The notes: generated by a model not told the origin, from the letters alone. A DNA stretch of 26,595 nucleotides from JAEYFP01 sp047602645 (GCA_047602645.1 JASGGU010000053.1:1-26595); one strand, 5' to 3'; counted from the stretch's first letter, positions 7,083 to 15,048 are shown. A program made the numbers and translations.

Positions 7083-7989
7083 TTTTCTGTCCTTTCGTCT
7101 TTTCTTTACTGCCCGGTTTCACCTCCGCCAGCACAATTGCTATAAACAGCAGTGCACAGCCAAGTACCATGCGTCCGCTCATAATCTCATGCAGAAAGAG
7201 TACGGAACACAATGCACCGAACACCGACTCTGTTGACATGAGCAGTGCGGATGTCGCGGGATGAGTGTATTTCTGGCATACGTTCTGAAGTAAAAAACAG
7301 ACCATAGTACTGAATATTCCCAAATAGAGCATCCCTGCGATAATATCGGCCCGAAAAACGCCCTGCGGAAAGCCGCCGTCCATAATGGGGGCCGCTACGC
7401 AGGAAAAAAGCGCCGCAAATAAAATCTGCAGAACCGCCAACATAATCGGATCTTCATTTTCCGTAAAACGGTCGATAAAGATCAAATGCCACGCATAAAA
7501 AATGCCGCCGCCCAGTGTCAGCAGATCGCCGATATTGACCGACAGATCCCCCTGCAGGGAAAGCAAACCGATGCCAACCACAGAAAGTACAGCTGCTGCT
7601 ACGCAATAGCGATCTGGCTTAATCCTGCTCAGCGCCCAATGAAAAAATGGTACGAGAATCACATAGATTGTCGTCAGAAACGCATTCTTTCCGGCAGTTG
7701 TATACTTACAGCCGATCGTCTGAAGCATATATGCCGCAAAAAGAAACAATCCTAATATGGCTCCGTGAAACACGAGCACCCGGTTCACCTTCATCAGCCG
7801 CTTCCAAAAAATAGCCGCCAGCGCAGCACCTGCAATTGTAAACCGAAATGCCATCATATAAACAGGCGGTATATAATCCAGGGAATTCTTTACAACCACA
7901 AAAGCAAAGCCCCAAATAAATGCAATCAGCAGCAAGCCCATCCCTGCCAGCAGCCTAATCTTCTTTTCCCTTGCTACTATCATTGCCAA
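7075..7989 (-). CDS. DMT-superfamily transporter, EamA domains
   Basis: An integral membrane protein of 304 residues with about ten membrane spans in two EamA repeats, starting RLLAGMGLLLIAFIWGFAFVVVKN (first repeat, conserved W-G and S-L) and with PVYMMAFRFTIAG; the second repeat begins near GDLLTLGGGIFYAWHLIFIDRF and includes TSALLMSTESVFGALCSVLFL. Members export amino acids, nucleotides or other metabolites; the substrate here is not predictable. Start is uncertain: TTG at 7987-7989 has AAGGA at ideal spacing, while ATG at 7981-7983 lies two codons in. It leads the yqeG-aro-efp operon. Confidence 0.9.
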   Translation of the reverse strand: MAMIVAREKKIRLLAGMGLLLIAFIWGFAFVVVKNSLDYIPPVYMMAFRFTIAGAALAAIFWKRLMKVNRVLVFHGAILGLFLFAAYMLQTIGCKYTTAGKNAFLTTIYVILVPFFHWALSRIKPDRYCVAAAVLSVVGIGLLSLQGDLSVNIGDLLTLGGGIFYAWHLIFIDRFTENEDPIMLAVLQILFAALFSCVAAPIMDGGFPQGVFRADIIAGMLYLGIFSTMVCFLLQNVCQKYTHPATSALLMSTESVFGALCSVLFLHEIMSGRMVLGCALLFIAIVLAEVKPGSKEKTKGQKNA

Positions 7990-8027
7990 AATCCATCCTT
8001 ATCTTACGTTTTCTCTCAATAGGCTTA

Positions 8028-8056
8028 ATTATATAAAAAACCTCCTGCCAAAGCAA
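8028..8056 (-). promoter_or_regulatory. Possible promoter for the DMT-yqeG-aro operon, inside the upstream terminator
   Basis: On the minus strand TTGCTT (8051-8056), a 17-base spacer and a perfect TATAAT (8028-8033). The -35 sits in the loop and the spacer in the second arm of the terminator that closes the gene ending at 8063. The leader to the DMT start would be about 32 bases. Confidence 0.45.
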
Positions 8057-8064
8057 GAGGTTTT
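8035..8064 (-). terminator. Terminator after the small sigma-D-controlled gene
   Basis: Arms AAAACCTC/GAGGTTTT (8057-8064 and 8037-8044) with a 12-base loop, followed on the minus strand by TTATATAAT, giving a run of six T. It overlaps the stop codon of the gene at 8063. Confidence 0.75.
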
Positions 8065-8482
8065 ATAAACTCTGAGGAACTTTCTGAAGAACGGCCCCAT
8101 CCTCATCATTGCCGATGATATTGGAATCTCCTACAAAATACTGGTACTGTAAGAGTGCCTGGTCTTTTTGCATATCTGACACTGCCTTTTCCACATCAAG
8201 CGTGCTTAAGCTGCTGTCTCTGCCTTTCATCTCAAAATCGCCGTTTGATTTAAGGCTCAAAGAAATATTTTCAAGACTCGCATCACTTCTCGGCCTGATC
8301 GCTTCCAAGTTCAGAGCTAACGGCTCAACGCTTTCGTGATGCCGTACAGTTTCCGCAGCACCGGCAGCGTGCTTGCCCTGCTCACTGATTACCTGCGAAT
8401 TTATTTCAGGAATTCTATCTATTGCATTGCTGCTGTTGTAGGCAGAAAATAGATCATATTGACTTAATCCGTTAATTAACAT
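8063..8482 (-). CDS. Hypothetical protein under flagellar-type (sigma-D) promoter
   Basis: A 139-residue soluble protein beginning MLINGLSQYDLFSAYNSSNA. ATG 8480-8482 was chosen because GGGAAGTGAG precedes it; the frame stays open to 8539. The N-terminal half is low in structure; residues about 95-125 look helical (LDVEKAVSDMQKDQALLQYQYFVGD). The end, DEDGAVLQKVPQSL, is faintly like the end of FlaG flagellar proteins, but this is not enough for a call. The gene is single, with its own terminator, and a good sigma-D promoter lies about 90 bases upstream. A motility-linked role is therefore inferred from regulation, not from homology. Confidence 0.75.
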   Translation of the reverse strand: MLINGLSQYDLFSAYNSSNAIDRIPEINSQVISEQGKHAAGAAETVRHHESVEPLALNLEAIRPRSDASLENISLSLKSNGDFEMKGRDSSLSTLDVEKAVSDMQKDQALLQYQYFVGDSNIIGNDEDGAVLQKVPQSL

Positions 8483-8579
8483 CTTCTCACTTCCCTGTTT
8501 GATGTATGGGGATATCTTTATCCGATTAACATAATACATTTTTTAATTGTACTGCAACTCCTGTCCGGCTGCAATAATT

Positions 8580-8606
8580 ATATCGACTTTTTTTGAAATA
8601 ACTTTA
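8580..8606 (-). promoter_or_regulatory. Sigma-D (sigma-28) type flagellar promoter
   Basis: On the minus strand TAAAGTTA (8599-8606), 11 further bases, then GTCGATAT (8580-8587). The TAAA to -10 spacing is 15, as in known sigma-D promoters (TAAA-N15-GCCGATAT); seven of eight -10 positions match. Predicted start is near 8573. A weak sigma-A pair (TTGCAG, 17 bases, TACAAT) lies further downstream. Confidence 0.7.
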
Positions 8607-8656
8607 CATCCAACTTCAGGAAATTACATGAAAAGTATAATTTTTAAACAATTTCA

Positions 8657-9397
8657 CTAAATTCCTGCTGATTTTAACAACTCCCTCGTATATTCCCGCT
8701 TTGGATCATAGTATATTTCACGGTCGCTACCCTGCTCGATAATCCTGCCTGCTCTCATAACCAGAATTCGGCTGCAAAGTTGATAAACAACCTTTAAGTC
8801 ATGGGAAATAAAAAGAATCGCTATTCCAAACTCCTGATTCAGACAAAAAAGCAGTTCCATAATCTGTGCCTGCACCGTCACATCCAGCGCCGAAACCGGC
8901 TCATCTGCAATAATCAGCTTCGGCTGAAGCATCAGCGAAAGCGCAATGCAGACCCGCTGTCTCTGTCCGCCCGACAATTCGCCCGGATATCGCTCCTTCA
9001 GCTTCTCCTCCAAACCGACCTTTTTTAGCATCGCAAGCACCTGCTCCATCCGCTCGGCCCGCGTATATCCGCCCCGAATCCGCAGAGGCTCTTCTAATAT
9101 CCAGCCGACCTGCCTGACAGGATTTAAGGAACCGTAAGGATCCTGAAAGATCATCTGCGGCATGCTGGAATAATGCAGCACTTCACCCTCCACATCCTTT
9201 ACCATGCCAAGAACCGCTTTTCCGAGCGTCGATTTTCCGCAGCCGCTCTCGCCGACAAGTCCGACCAGCTCTCCTTCCTGTATGCTGAAGGAAATGTCCT
9301 GCAGAATCTGTTTTCTGACACTTTTCCGGTGAAACAGGAATTCCTTTTCTTTATAATATGCACTTAAATGATTTACTTGAATAATTTCTCCTGCCAC
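8657..9397 (-). CDS. Peptide/nickel-type ABC transporter ATPase (second ATPase, F/E type)
   Basis: A 246-residue ATPase with Walker A GESGCGKST, signature LSGGQRQRVCIALSL, Walker B LIIADEPVSALD and switch His in FISHDL. In this family two such ATPases form a heterodimer that powers two permeases. It is shorter than OppF/DppF (about 310-330), ending at YDPKREYTRELLKSAGI, so the C-terminal oligo_HPY extension is missing; lengths are closer to NikE. The start is GTG (9395-9397), 15 bases after the previous gene's stop, with AAGGAATGG upstream. It is the last gene of the importer operon; no clear terminator follows. Confidence 0.93.
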   Translation of the reverse strand: MAGEIIQVNHLSAYYKEKEFLFHRKSVRKQILQDISFSIQEGELVGLVGESGCGKSTLGKAVLGMVKDVEGEVLHYSSMPQMIFQDPYGSLNPVRQVGWILEEPLRIRGGYTRAERMEQVLAMLKKVGLEEKLKERYPGELSGGQRQRVCIALSLMLQPKLIIADEPVSALDVTVQAQIMELLFCLNQEFGIAILFISHDLKVVYQLCSRILVMRAGRIIEQGSDREIYYDPKREYTRELLKSAGI

Positions 9398-9412
9398 AGT
9401 TTTTCCATTCCT

Positions 9413-10225
9413 TTATTCAGTAACGACAATTGGTTTAATCACAAGCTTTTCCATTTTAGGAACCGCAGCGACAAGCTTTTTTGTATAGTCCTCTTTGGGA
9501 CACAAGAAAATAGTTTCCACATTTCCCTGTTCCACAATCCTGCCCTGATGCATAACAAGGACGCGGCTGCAAAGCTTCCTCACAAGGCTTAAGTCATGAG
9601 AAATGAATAAAATCGATGTATGATAAGTCCGGTTAACTTTTTTTAACAGCTCAATGATTTGTGCCTGGATCGTCACATCAAGGGCAGTCGTCGGCTCATC
9701 AGCAATCAGGATTTTCGGATGGCAGATGAGCGCAGCCGCAATCATCACGCGCTGTCGCATACCTCCTGAGAGCTCATGCGGATATTTTCCGTAAAGCTGC
9801 TCCGGTTCGGACAATTCCACCTCCTCTAACATTTTTATCGCACGCTCATAACGTTCTTCTTTTGTAAGCGGTGTATGAAGGCGCAGGCTCTCCTCCACCT
9901 GCCAGCCTATTTTTTTCACAGGATTGAGGGAGGTCATCGGCTCTTGAAACACCATACTGATCTCATTTCCTTGGTAGGAACGAAGCTTTTCTCTCGTACA
10001 CGTCAAGAGTTCCACACCGTCGAATAAAATTTGTCCGCTTTTCTTCATATTTTTTCGAGAAAGCAGACCGGCAATTGCAAGTGCAGACATCGTCTTGCCC
10101 GAACCGGATTCTCCGACGATGCCGACGATCTCACCTTCTTCTAGGTGTAAGTCAAAATCATAGACAACCGTTTCCGGAATAATATGGTCATGAAATTCAA
10201 TATTTAAATCGATGACATCCAGCAT
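9413..10225 (-). CDS. Peptide/nickel-type ABC transporter ATPase (first ATPase, D type)
   Basis: A 270-residue ATPase with Walker A GESGSGKTMSALAIAG, Q-loop FQEPMTSLNPVKKIG, signature LSGGMRQRVMIAAAL, Walker B ILIADEPTTALD and FISHDLSLVRKL. It is the partner of the downstream ATPase. The C-terminal oligo_HPY region that closes OppD/DppD is mostly absent after CPKEDYTKKLVAAVP, again giving NikD-like length. The ATG is at 10223-10225. It follows the second permease by 18 bases in the same operon. Confidence 0.94.
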   Translation of the reverse strand: MLDVIDLNIEFHDHIIPETVVYDFDLHLEEGEIVGIVGESGSGKTMSALAIAGLLSRKNMKKSGQILFDGVELLTCTREKLRSYQGNEISMVFQEPMTSLNPVKKIGWQVEESLRLHTPLTKEERYERAIKMLEEVELSEPEQLYGKYPHELSGGMRQRVMIAAALICHPKILIADEPTTALDVTIQAQIIELLKKVNRTYHTSILFISHDLSLVRKLCSRVLVMHQGRIVEQGNVETIFLCPKEDYTKKLVAAVPKMEKLVIKPIVVTE

Positions 10226-10243
10226 CTCTCTTTATTCCCTCCG

Positions 10244-11056
10244 TCACCTTGTAAAATCCTTCAGCCCATCGCTTAAAAGTGCGAACCCTAAAACCATCAG
10301 CACGATCATCAGACCGGGAAAAATCGCATACATCGGCGCGGCAAATAAAAATGCCTGGGCCTCCGAAAGCATCCGGCCGAGACTGGAATCCGGCGGCTGT
10401 ACACCGATCCCTAAAAAACTCATACCAGCTTCTGCCAGCACAGCATTATTAAAACCGATCACAACGGAAGAAAGCACTACCGACACTGCATTCGGCAGGA
10501 TATGCACAAACATGATCCGCAAATCCTTTGCACCCATCAACCGCGCGCTTCTCACATAATCAAGATTTTTACAGTGCATAAATTCACCTCGGACGATCCG
10601 CGCATAGCTCGGAATAAAAACAATGCCAAGCGCAATCATCACATTATATTTTCCGCTTCCCATGATGCTGATCAAAACGAGTGCCAGCAAAATACTCGGA
10701 AATGCAAGCACTGCATCATTGAATCGCATCAGAACTTCATCCAGCACCCCGCCGTAATAGCCTGTCAGCGCACCGATCAGCGTTCCGAAGCACACGCCGA
10801 TCCCAACGGTCCCAAACGCAACAAGCATCGTTGTTTTCATACCTTCCAGTAACCTGCTGAAAATATCTCTCCCGAAATTATCACACCCCATCCAGTGCTT
10901 CCACGAAATACCTGCAAATTTTTCCGCCGCATTCATTGCATCAGGATCATAAGGTGTATAAAAAGAGCCAATCAAAACAAGCAAAATCATAACGCCCGTT
11001 ATTGTTCCCCCGATAATCAAGTTATTATTTAATATCCGTTTCTTTTTATCATTCAT
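10244..11056 (-). CDS. Peptide/nickel-type ABC transporter permease (C type)
   Basis: A 270-residue inner-membrane permease of the OppC/DppC/NikC group with about six spans. The N-terminal segment carries one span, then the family block HWMGCDNFGRDIFSRLLEGMKTT, a BPD_transp_1 domain and the EAA-type cytoplasmic loop YVRSARLMGAKDLRIMFVHILPN. The C-terminus has GMSFLGIGVQPPDSSLGRML, typical for this group. I chose ATG 11054-11056 with GGAG six bases upstream; a GTG one codon earlier is possible. It pairs with the B-type permease just upstream. Confidence 0.95.
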   Translation of the reverse strand: MNDKKKRILNNNLIIGGTITGVMILLVLIGSFYTPYDPDAMNAAEKFAGISWKHWMGCDNFGRDIFSRLLEGMKTTMLVAFGTVGIGVCFGTLIGALTGYYGGVLDEVLMRFNDAVLAFPSILLALVLISIMGSGKYNVMIALGIVFIPSYARIVRGEFMHCKNLDYVRSARLMGAKDLRIMFVHILPNAVSVVLSSVVIGFNNAVLAEAGMSFLGIGVQPPDSSLGRMLSEAQAFLFAAPMYAIFPGLMIVLMVLGFALLSDGLKDFTR

Positions 11057-11074
11057 CACCTGCTCCGCTCTGTT

Positions 11075-12016
11075 TTAATTATCCCTCATTCTCGGATCAA
11101 TCGCCTGATACAGAAGATCCACAAGAAAGTTAATAATAATTACGATAAATGCGATTATTGCAATGATGGCCTGTACAACCGGATAATCTCTGTTAAAGAT
11201 CGAAGTAATCAGCATTCGTCCAATACCCGGAATCGAAAATACCTGTTCTATAATTAAACTGCCTGCCACGATGTCCGCAAGCGTCATGCCTAAAAATGTA
11301 ATAACCGGAATCAGTGCATTTTTCAGCACATGCCGGTAAAGGACATCGCCTGTCGAATTCCCGCGGCTATACGCCGTCCTTACATAATCCAGCTTTGCTT
11401 CCTTTAAAACCGAGGCCTTCAAAAGCTTTGTATTCATTGCTGCCTTTGGCAGTGCAATTGCAACCGCAGGAAATAGCAGATAGCTAAAAAAACCAAGCAC
11501 ATCCGATGTATAGGATACATATCCCCCCGGCGTGAACAGCCGCAGCACCAGACCGAATAAATAAGTAATGAGAATTCCGATAAAAAACGTCGGGACCGCC
11601 ATCGTGATCTGATTTAAAATATCAAGTATTTTTGAAAAAATGCTGTCTTCATACTTAGCCGAATGGATACCCAGGGGAATCGACAGCAGGACGATCAGCA
11701 AAAAAGACAGCGCTGTCAGAGTGATCGTAATCGGCAGCTTTCCTGCAAGCATTGTGCGCACAGAACTCCCATAAGAATACGATATCCCCATATTCCCAAA
11801 GAAAAATGATTTCAACCATTCCGCATACCTAATCAGAAGCGGACGGTTCAAGCCAAGCTGTTCGCGCAGCGCTTCCACCTTTTCCGGCGTCGCGTTCGTA
11901 CCAAGCATATGGACGGCAGGATCCCCCGGTATCACCTGAAAAGCAAGGAAAACGAGAAATGTGACAATCAGCACGGTAAACAGTAGTGTGCCAAGCTTTT
12001 TACATAAATACTTCAT
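11075..12016 (-). CDS. Peptide/nickel-type ABC transporter permease (B type)
   Basis: A 313-residue inner-membrane permease of the OppB/DppB/NikB group. It starts with one span (LGTLLFTVLIVTFLVFLAFQV), then IPGDPAVHMLG and the LREQLGLNRPLLIRYAEWLKSFFFGNMG block, followed by the permease domain. The EAA loop is YVRTAYSRGNSTGDVLYRHVLKNALIPV, and the end VDLLYQAIDPRMRDN is diagnostic. The ATG at 12014-12016 follows GGGAG. It lies 98 bases after the binding-protein gene and 18 bases before the C-type permease. Confidence 0.95.
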   Translation of the reverse strand: MKYLCKKLGTLLFTVLIVTFLVFLAFQVIPGDPAVHMLGTNATPEKVEALREQLGLNRPLLIRYAEWLKSFFFGNMGISYSYGSSVRTMLAGKLPITITLTALSFLLIVLLSIPLGIHSAKYEDSIFSKILDILNQITMAVPTFFIGILITYLFGLVLRLFTPGGYVSYTSDVLGFFSYLLFPAVAIALPKAAMNTKLLKASVLKEAKLDYVRTAYSRGNSTGDVLYRHVLKNALIPVITFLGMTLADIVAGSLIIEQVFSIPGIGRMLITSIFNRDYPVVQAIIAIIAFIVIIINFLVDLLYQAIDPRMRDN

Positions 12017-12114
12017 CTTCCCGTCTCCCTTCTTTTCTATCTCATATACAAATGCTTCTATTATTTTTTCTGCCGGCTGATATATGAATTAGATAAAATT
12101 TCAAAAAAACCATA

Positions 12115-13632
12115 TTACTTTATATAAATTTTGGAAATATCCTGCACATAAAGCGGATAAAACGTATAACCGTCAAACTTATCATTTAACACAACAAATT
12201 CTGCCATATCCTGAATATAAACATTTGCGGCATCCTCCGCAAGTACCCGCTCCATCTCTTTATAAAGCTCCGTCTGCTCCGCATCGTCCGAAGATGCGAT
12301 AACTTGTTCATACAGCGCATCATATTCCGCGTTCGAATAATTTGTAAAATTATTGTCGGCAGCGGATGTAAAACGTTCTAACAGTGCTCGTGCCGTCATG
12401 GATGAAGCGTCCACGCCCACAACCGTCGATTCATAATTTCGGTCTGTATAAACACCGCTCAGCCATGAATTCCACTCAACAAGCTGGATCGTCGCACGGA
12501 TACCCGCTTCCTTTAACTGCTCCACAAGCACCTGCGCAGTGTCGATATGAGGCTGATAGTTGGACGGCACTGTAATTGTCATGTCAAAGCCGTCCGGATA
12601 GCCGGCTTCCACCAAAAGTGCTCTCGATTTTTCCACATCATGCGGGTAAGTGCCGCTCAGCTCTTCCATATAATATTTCTTAAATGCCGGAAACATGCTG
12701 CTTCCGATTGGTGTCCCTTTTCCGTCCGCCGTAAGGGCAAGAAGCTGCTCAACATCGACCGCATAGCACATTGCCTGTCTGACCCTCGCATCGTCGAACG
12801 GTTTGACTGCATTGTTTAAATACAGTGCTTGGACGAGGTTCATGGTCCCCTCCATCACGCGGAAGCCTTCGCCGAGCTGAGATACCTGCGTTGTAGTCAT
12901 CCGCGCATACATATCGATAGAACCGCCTCTGAGATCCATCACGATCATATCGGCATTTGCCTCAACCTTAAATGTAACATGTTCAATATGCGCCGGTTCT
13001 CCCCAGTAATCTGAAAACCGTTCCATCACGATGTTTTCCTGCGGGGAACGGGAAACATACCGGTAAGGCCCCGTACCGATCGGATTCGTATCCGGCGACG
13101 CATTATCCTTTGGGATAATCGCCGCGTTCGTCATAGCCAAATAGGCCGGAAAATCTGAATCACCCTTGGATAACACGATTTCCACGATCTGATCCGATAC
13201 GATATTCACGCTGTCAATCGAAGAAAATGCCGCTATCAACGGTTCTTCTCCCGTCATACCGGCACTTTTTTCGATACTGTATTTCACATCCTCTGCCGTA
13301 ACGGGATTTCCATTATGAAACTTGACGCCCTCTCGCAAGGTAAAGGTATAGGTTTTCCCATCCTCTGATACGTCATACTTAGCTGCTACGGCCGGAATGA
13401 TATTTCCATTTGAATCAGGCTTTAATAAGCCCTCATATACATTGAATAATACCTCTTTAGTTCCTGCCGCAACTGATTTGTGTGGGTCAAGACTATCTTC
13501 TAGATCTTGTGGTATTCCAACAATTATCTGCGAAGAATTACCGGACTTACCGCCTGCGCATCCGCCCAGTGCAATAGCCAGCGTCAGTAACACGCACATA
13601 GAAAGAATGCTCTTCATTCTTCTCCTGTTCAT
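12115..13632 (-). CDS. ABC transporter substrate-binding lipoprotein, family 5 (peptide/nickel type)
   Basis: A 505-residue extracellular solute receptor that hands substrate to the downstream permeases. A lipoprotein signal ends in LGGC, with Cys25 as the lipidated residue. The SBP_bac_5 fold is shown by DLEDSLDPHKSV, NVYEGLLKPDSNG, YTFTLREGVKFHNGNPVTAEDVKYSIEKS, NPIGTGPYRYV and VRQAMCYAVDVEQLLAL. The substrate is open: di/oligopeptides, nickel chelates or other small ligands all occur in the family. The ATG at 13630-13632 has GAGGAG at ideal spacing. It is the first gene of the operon, with a promoter about 115 bases upstream. Confidence 0.95.
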   Translation of the reverse strand: MNRRRMKSILSMCVLLTLAIALGGCAGGKSGNSSQIIVGIPQDLEDSLDPHKSVAAGTKEVLFNVYEGLLKPDSNGNIIPAVAAKYDVSEDGKTYTFTLREGVKFHNGNPVTAEDVKYSIEKSAGMTGEEPLIAAFSSIDSVNIVSDQIVEIVLSKGDSDFPAYLAMTNAAIIPKDNASPDTNPIGTGPYRYVSRSPQENIVMERFSDYWGEPAHIEHVTFKVEANADMIVMDLRGGSIDMYARMTTTQVSQLGEGFRVMEGTMNLVQALYLNNAVKPFDDARVRQAMCYAVDVEQLLALTADGKGTPIGSSMFPAFKKYYMEELSGTYPHDVEKSRALLVEAGYPDGFDMTITVPSNYQPHIDTAQVLVEQLKEAGIRATIQLVEWNSWLSGVYTDRNYESTVVGVDASSMTARALLERFTSAADNNFTNYSNAEYDALYEQVIASSDDAEQTELYKEMERVLAEDAANVYIQDMAEFVVLNDKFDGYTFYPLYVQDISKIYIK

Positions 13633-13695
13633 GTGTTATCTCCTCTTCTTTCTTTATGAAATTTTTCTGTTTCCTGATTGATAGACAATTAGCAG

Positions 13696-13714
13696 CTGTC
13701 AGGTACCTTGACAG
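13696..13714. promoter_or_regulatory. Inverted repeat, possible operator in importer leader
   Basis: CTGTCA (13696-13701) and TGACAG (13709-13714) around a GGTACC-containing centre. It begins about 35 bases downstream of the predicted -10, a fitting place for a repressor site or a short RNA hairpin. Confidence 0.35.
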
Positions 13715-13747
13715 TTACAATCCTTATCAATTAATGGTAACGCCAAC

Positions 13748-13776
13748 ATTGTATAAAAAAAATAACTAAATTGCAA
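13748..13776 (-). promoter_or_regulatory. Sigma-A-type promoter of the importer operon
   Basis: -35 TTGCAA (13771-13776), 17-base spacer with a T-run, -10 TACAAT (13748-13753) on the minus strand. Predicted start is near 13741, giving a leader of about 110 bases before the binding-protein gene. Confidence 0.55.
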
Positions 13777-13795
13777 GAATTTTATGCAAAGCACG

Positions 13796-13837
13796 AAAAA
13801 AAAAACAGTGCTGCTTTTTTAAGCAGCACTGTTTTTA
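13796..13837 (-). terminator. Strong terminator after nrdR
   Basis: Perfect 12-bp arms ACAGTGCTGCTT (13805-13816) and AAGCAGCACTGT (13821-13832) with a 4-base loop, followed on the minus strand by ten T. The plus-strand side also has five T, so it may work in both directions. It separates nrdR from the importer operon. Confidence 0.92.
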
Positions 13838-13844
13838 CTTCAAA

Positions 13845-14297
13845 TTATTTATCAAGCACTTTTTTTAATTCATCCATAAACGTGCTGATATCCTTGAATT
13901 CCCTGTATACAGAAGCAAAGCGCACATAGGCGACCGCCTCCAGATCTTTTAATTTATTCATAACAAGCTCGCCAATCACCGCACTCGGAATCTCTTTGTC
14001 CTCATAATTAAATACCTCTGTCTCCACCTCATCCACAAGCTGGCTGATTTGTGCCGCAGATACAGGACGCTTATGACATGCACGCAGCACGCCCGCCTCT
14101 ATCTTGGAACGGTCATAGGCCTCTCTGTTATTATCCTTCTTAATAACAATCAGCGGAATCGTCTCTACCTTCTCATAGGTTGTAAACCGCTTGTCACATT
14201 CGTCGCAGACACGGCGGCGTCTGATAGAATTATTATCCTCCGCCGGGCGGCTGTCGATAACACGAGTATTCTCATGGCCGCAAAATGGACACTTCAT
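13845..14297 (-). CDS. nrdR: Transcriptional repressor NrdR
   Basis: A 150-residue regulator of ribonucleotide reductase genes that senses ATP/dATP. The N-terminal zinc ribbon has Cys3, Cys6, Cys31 and Cys34 (MKCPFCGHENTRV, RRRVCDECDKRFTTYE), followed by the ATP-cone (PLIVIKKDNNREAYDRSKIEAGVLRAC, IGELVMNKLKDLEAVAYVRFASVYREF). Length is standard. The ATG at 14295-14297 follows GGGGG. It has its own consensus promoter and a strong terminator, so it is a single-gene unit even though it sits next to ymxH, as in many Clostridia. No ribonucleotide reductase gene is in the window. Confidence 0.97.
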   Translation of the reverse strand: MKCPFCGHENTRVIDSRPAEDNNSIRRRRVCDECDKRFTTYEKVETIPLIVIKKDNNREAYDRSKIEAGVLRACHKRPVSAAQISQLVDEVETEVFNYEDKEIPSAVIGELVMNKLKDLEAVAYVRFASVYREFKDISTFMDELKKVLDK

Positions 14298-14341
14298 AAA
14301 TCATTATCCCCCTCATTCTTCATTAGTTACACCATAAGTTC

Positions 14342-14370
14342 ATTATAGTCAAACTTTTGCATTATGTCAA
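14342..14370 (-). promoter_or_regulatory. Full-consensus sigma-A promoter for nrdR
   Basis: -35 TTGACA (14365-14370) and -10 TATAAT (14342-14347) on the minus strand, both perfect, with a 17-base spacer. Predicted start is near 14335, about 38 bases before the nrdR ATG. Confidence 0.85.
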
Positions 14371-14411
14371 CTCGGAACTTTCCTGAAATCCACATTATGC
14401 GAGACCTCGTA

Positions 14412-14648
14412 CTAATCCGACATCTCCACAAGAATGATATCGGGACCAATTTGTTTCAATTGACAAAAGGGAATAACATATTCCTTCTTTTCCCCCAACA
14501 AGTTTGGCAGGCAAAACCGCCTGCAGGGGACAATCACACTCTTAATGCATCCGTTACACATATCAAGCTCTAAATCGTTAATATAGCCAAGCTTCTTACA
14601 GGTTTTAATATTGACAACTTCTTTTTCTTCTAATTCGGAAAGACGCAT
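14412..14648 (-). CDS. ymxH: YlmC/YmxH family sporulation protein (PRC-barrel)
   Basis: A 78-residue single PRC-barrel protein, linked to sporulation by family and context but without a known activity. It begins MRLSELEEKEVVNIKTCKKLGYINDLELD and ends PFCQLKQIGPDIILVE, both typical. Six cysteines (17, 31, 34, 42, 46, 62) include C-x2-C and C-x3-C spacings, so metal binding is possible; I believe the cysteines recur in clostridial relatives. The ATG at 14646-14648 has AAAGGAG upstream. It follows sigG and the small hypothetical, the usual clostridial order. Confidence 0.85.
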   Translation of the reverse strand: MRLSELEEKEVVNIKTCKKLGYINDLELDMCNGCIKSVIVPCRRFCLPNLLGEKKEYVIPFCQLKQIGPDIILVEMSD

Positions 14649-14735
14649 AGTGGCAGCTCCTTTATTGTTTCCTGCTTATTTCAATATATGCAGTCCGCCT
14701 CATCCTGTGACAAATGAATGCCTTCCTCGCGTTCC

Positions 14736-15005
14736 TTATTTCCATGTACCTTCCTCGTACCGGCTGTTCAAATAGGAAATAACCTGTCCATATCCCGCCT
14801 CGCTGAATTCAAACTCTGCCTCCGTTATCTGTTCCTTATCCGTCTTCTCGTAGCAAAACGGTTCCGGCCATACATACACGCAGAATTTCGTCCTGTCCTC
14901 CGTATCCTTTTTTTGAATGCGGTAGCGCATTCCCTTCCGGCTTCCTGTATACGCCTTTCCCTTCTTATAATGGTTAAAGGAAAGGATCTGGCTGCTGTCT
15001 ATCAT
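14736..15005 (-). CDS. Small conserved hypothetical protein
   Basis: An 89-residue protein starting MIDSSQILSFNHYKKGKAYTG. ATG 15003-15005 was chosen with a modest AAGAAG site; the open frame reaches 15047 but has no ribosome site there and nearly touches the sigG stop. The middle, GMRYRIQKKD, and CVYVWPEPFCYEKTDKEQ, then EFEFSEAGYGQVISYLNSRYEE, look like a small alpha/beta fold. I recall related Clostridia proteins, often listed without function or loosely as acetyltransferase-like; this one is too short for a GNAT domain. It lies between sigG and ymxH, so co-transcription with sigG is likely. Confidence 0.75.
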   Translation of the reverse strand: MIDSSQILSFNHYKKGKAYTGSRKGMRYRIQKKDTEDRTKFCVYVWPEPFCYEKTDKEQITEAEFEFSEAGYGQVISYLNSRYEEGTWK

Positions 15006-15048
15006 ATGATCACTTCTTTGCTTTTTATTATAGTATACCACATCCAAT

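Noticed and set aside
14412..14648. Cysteine-rich ymxH as a new metal protein
   Set aside because: I believe the cysteines recur in clostridial YlmC/YmxH proteins, so this is a family trait rather than a new feature.
14663..14691. Sigma-F-like promoter before ymxH (GCATA, 14 bases, GGAAACAATA)
   Set aside because: The -10 match is excellent, but the spacer is two bases short and the start would fall inside the ymxH ribosome site, leaving no usable leader.
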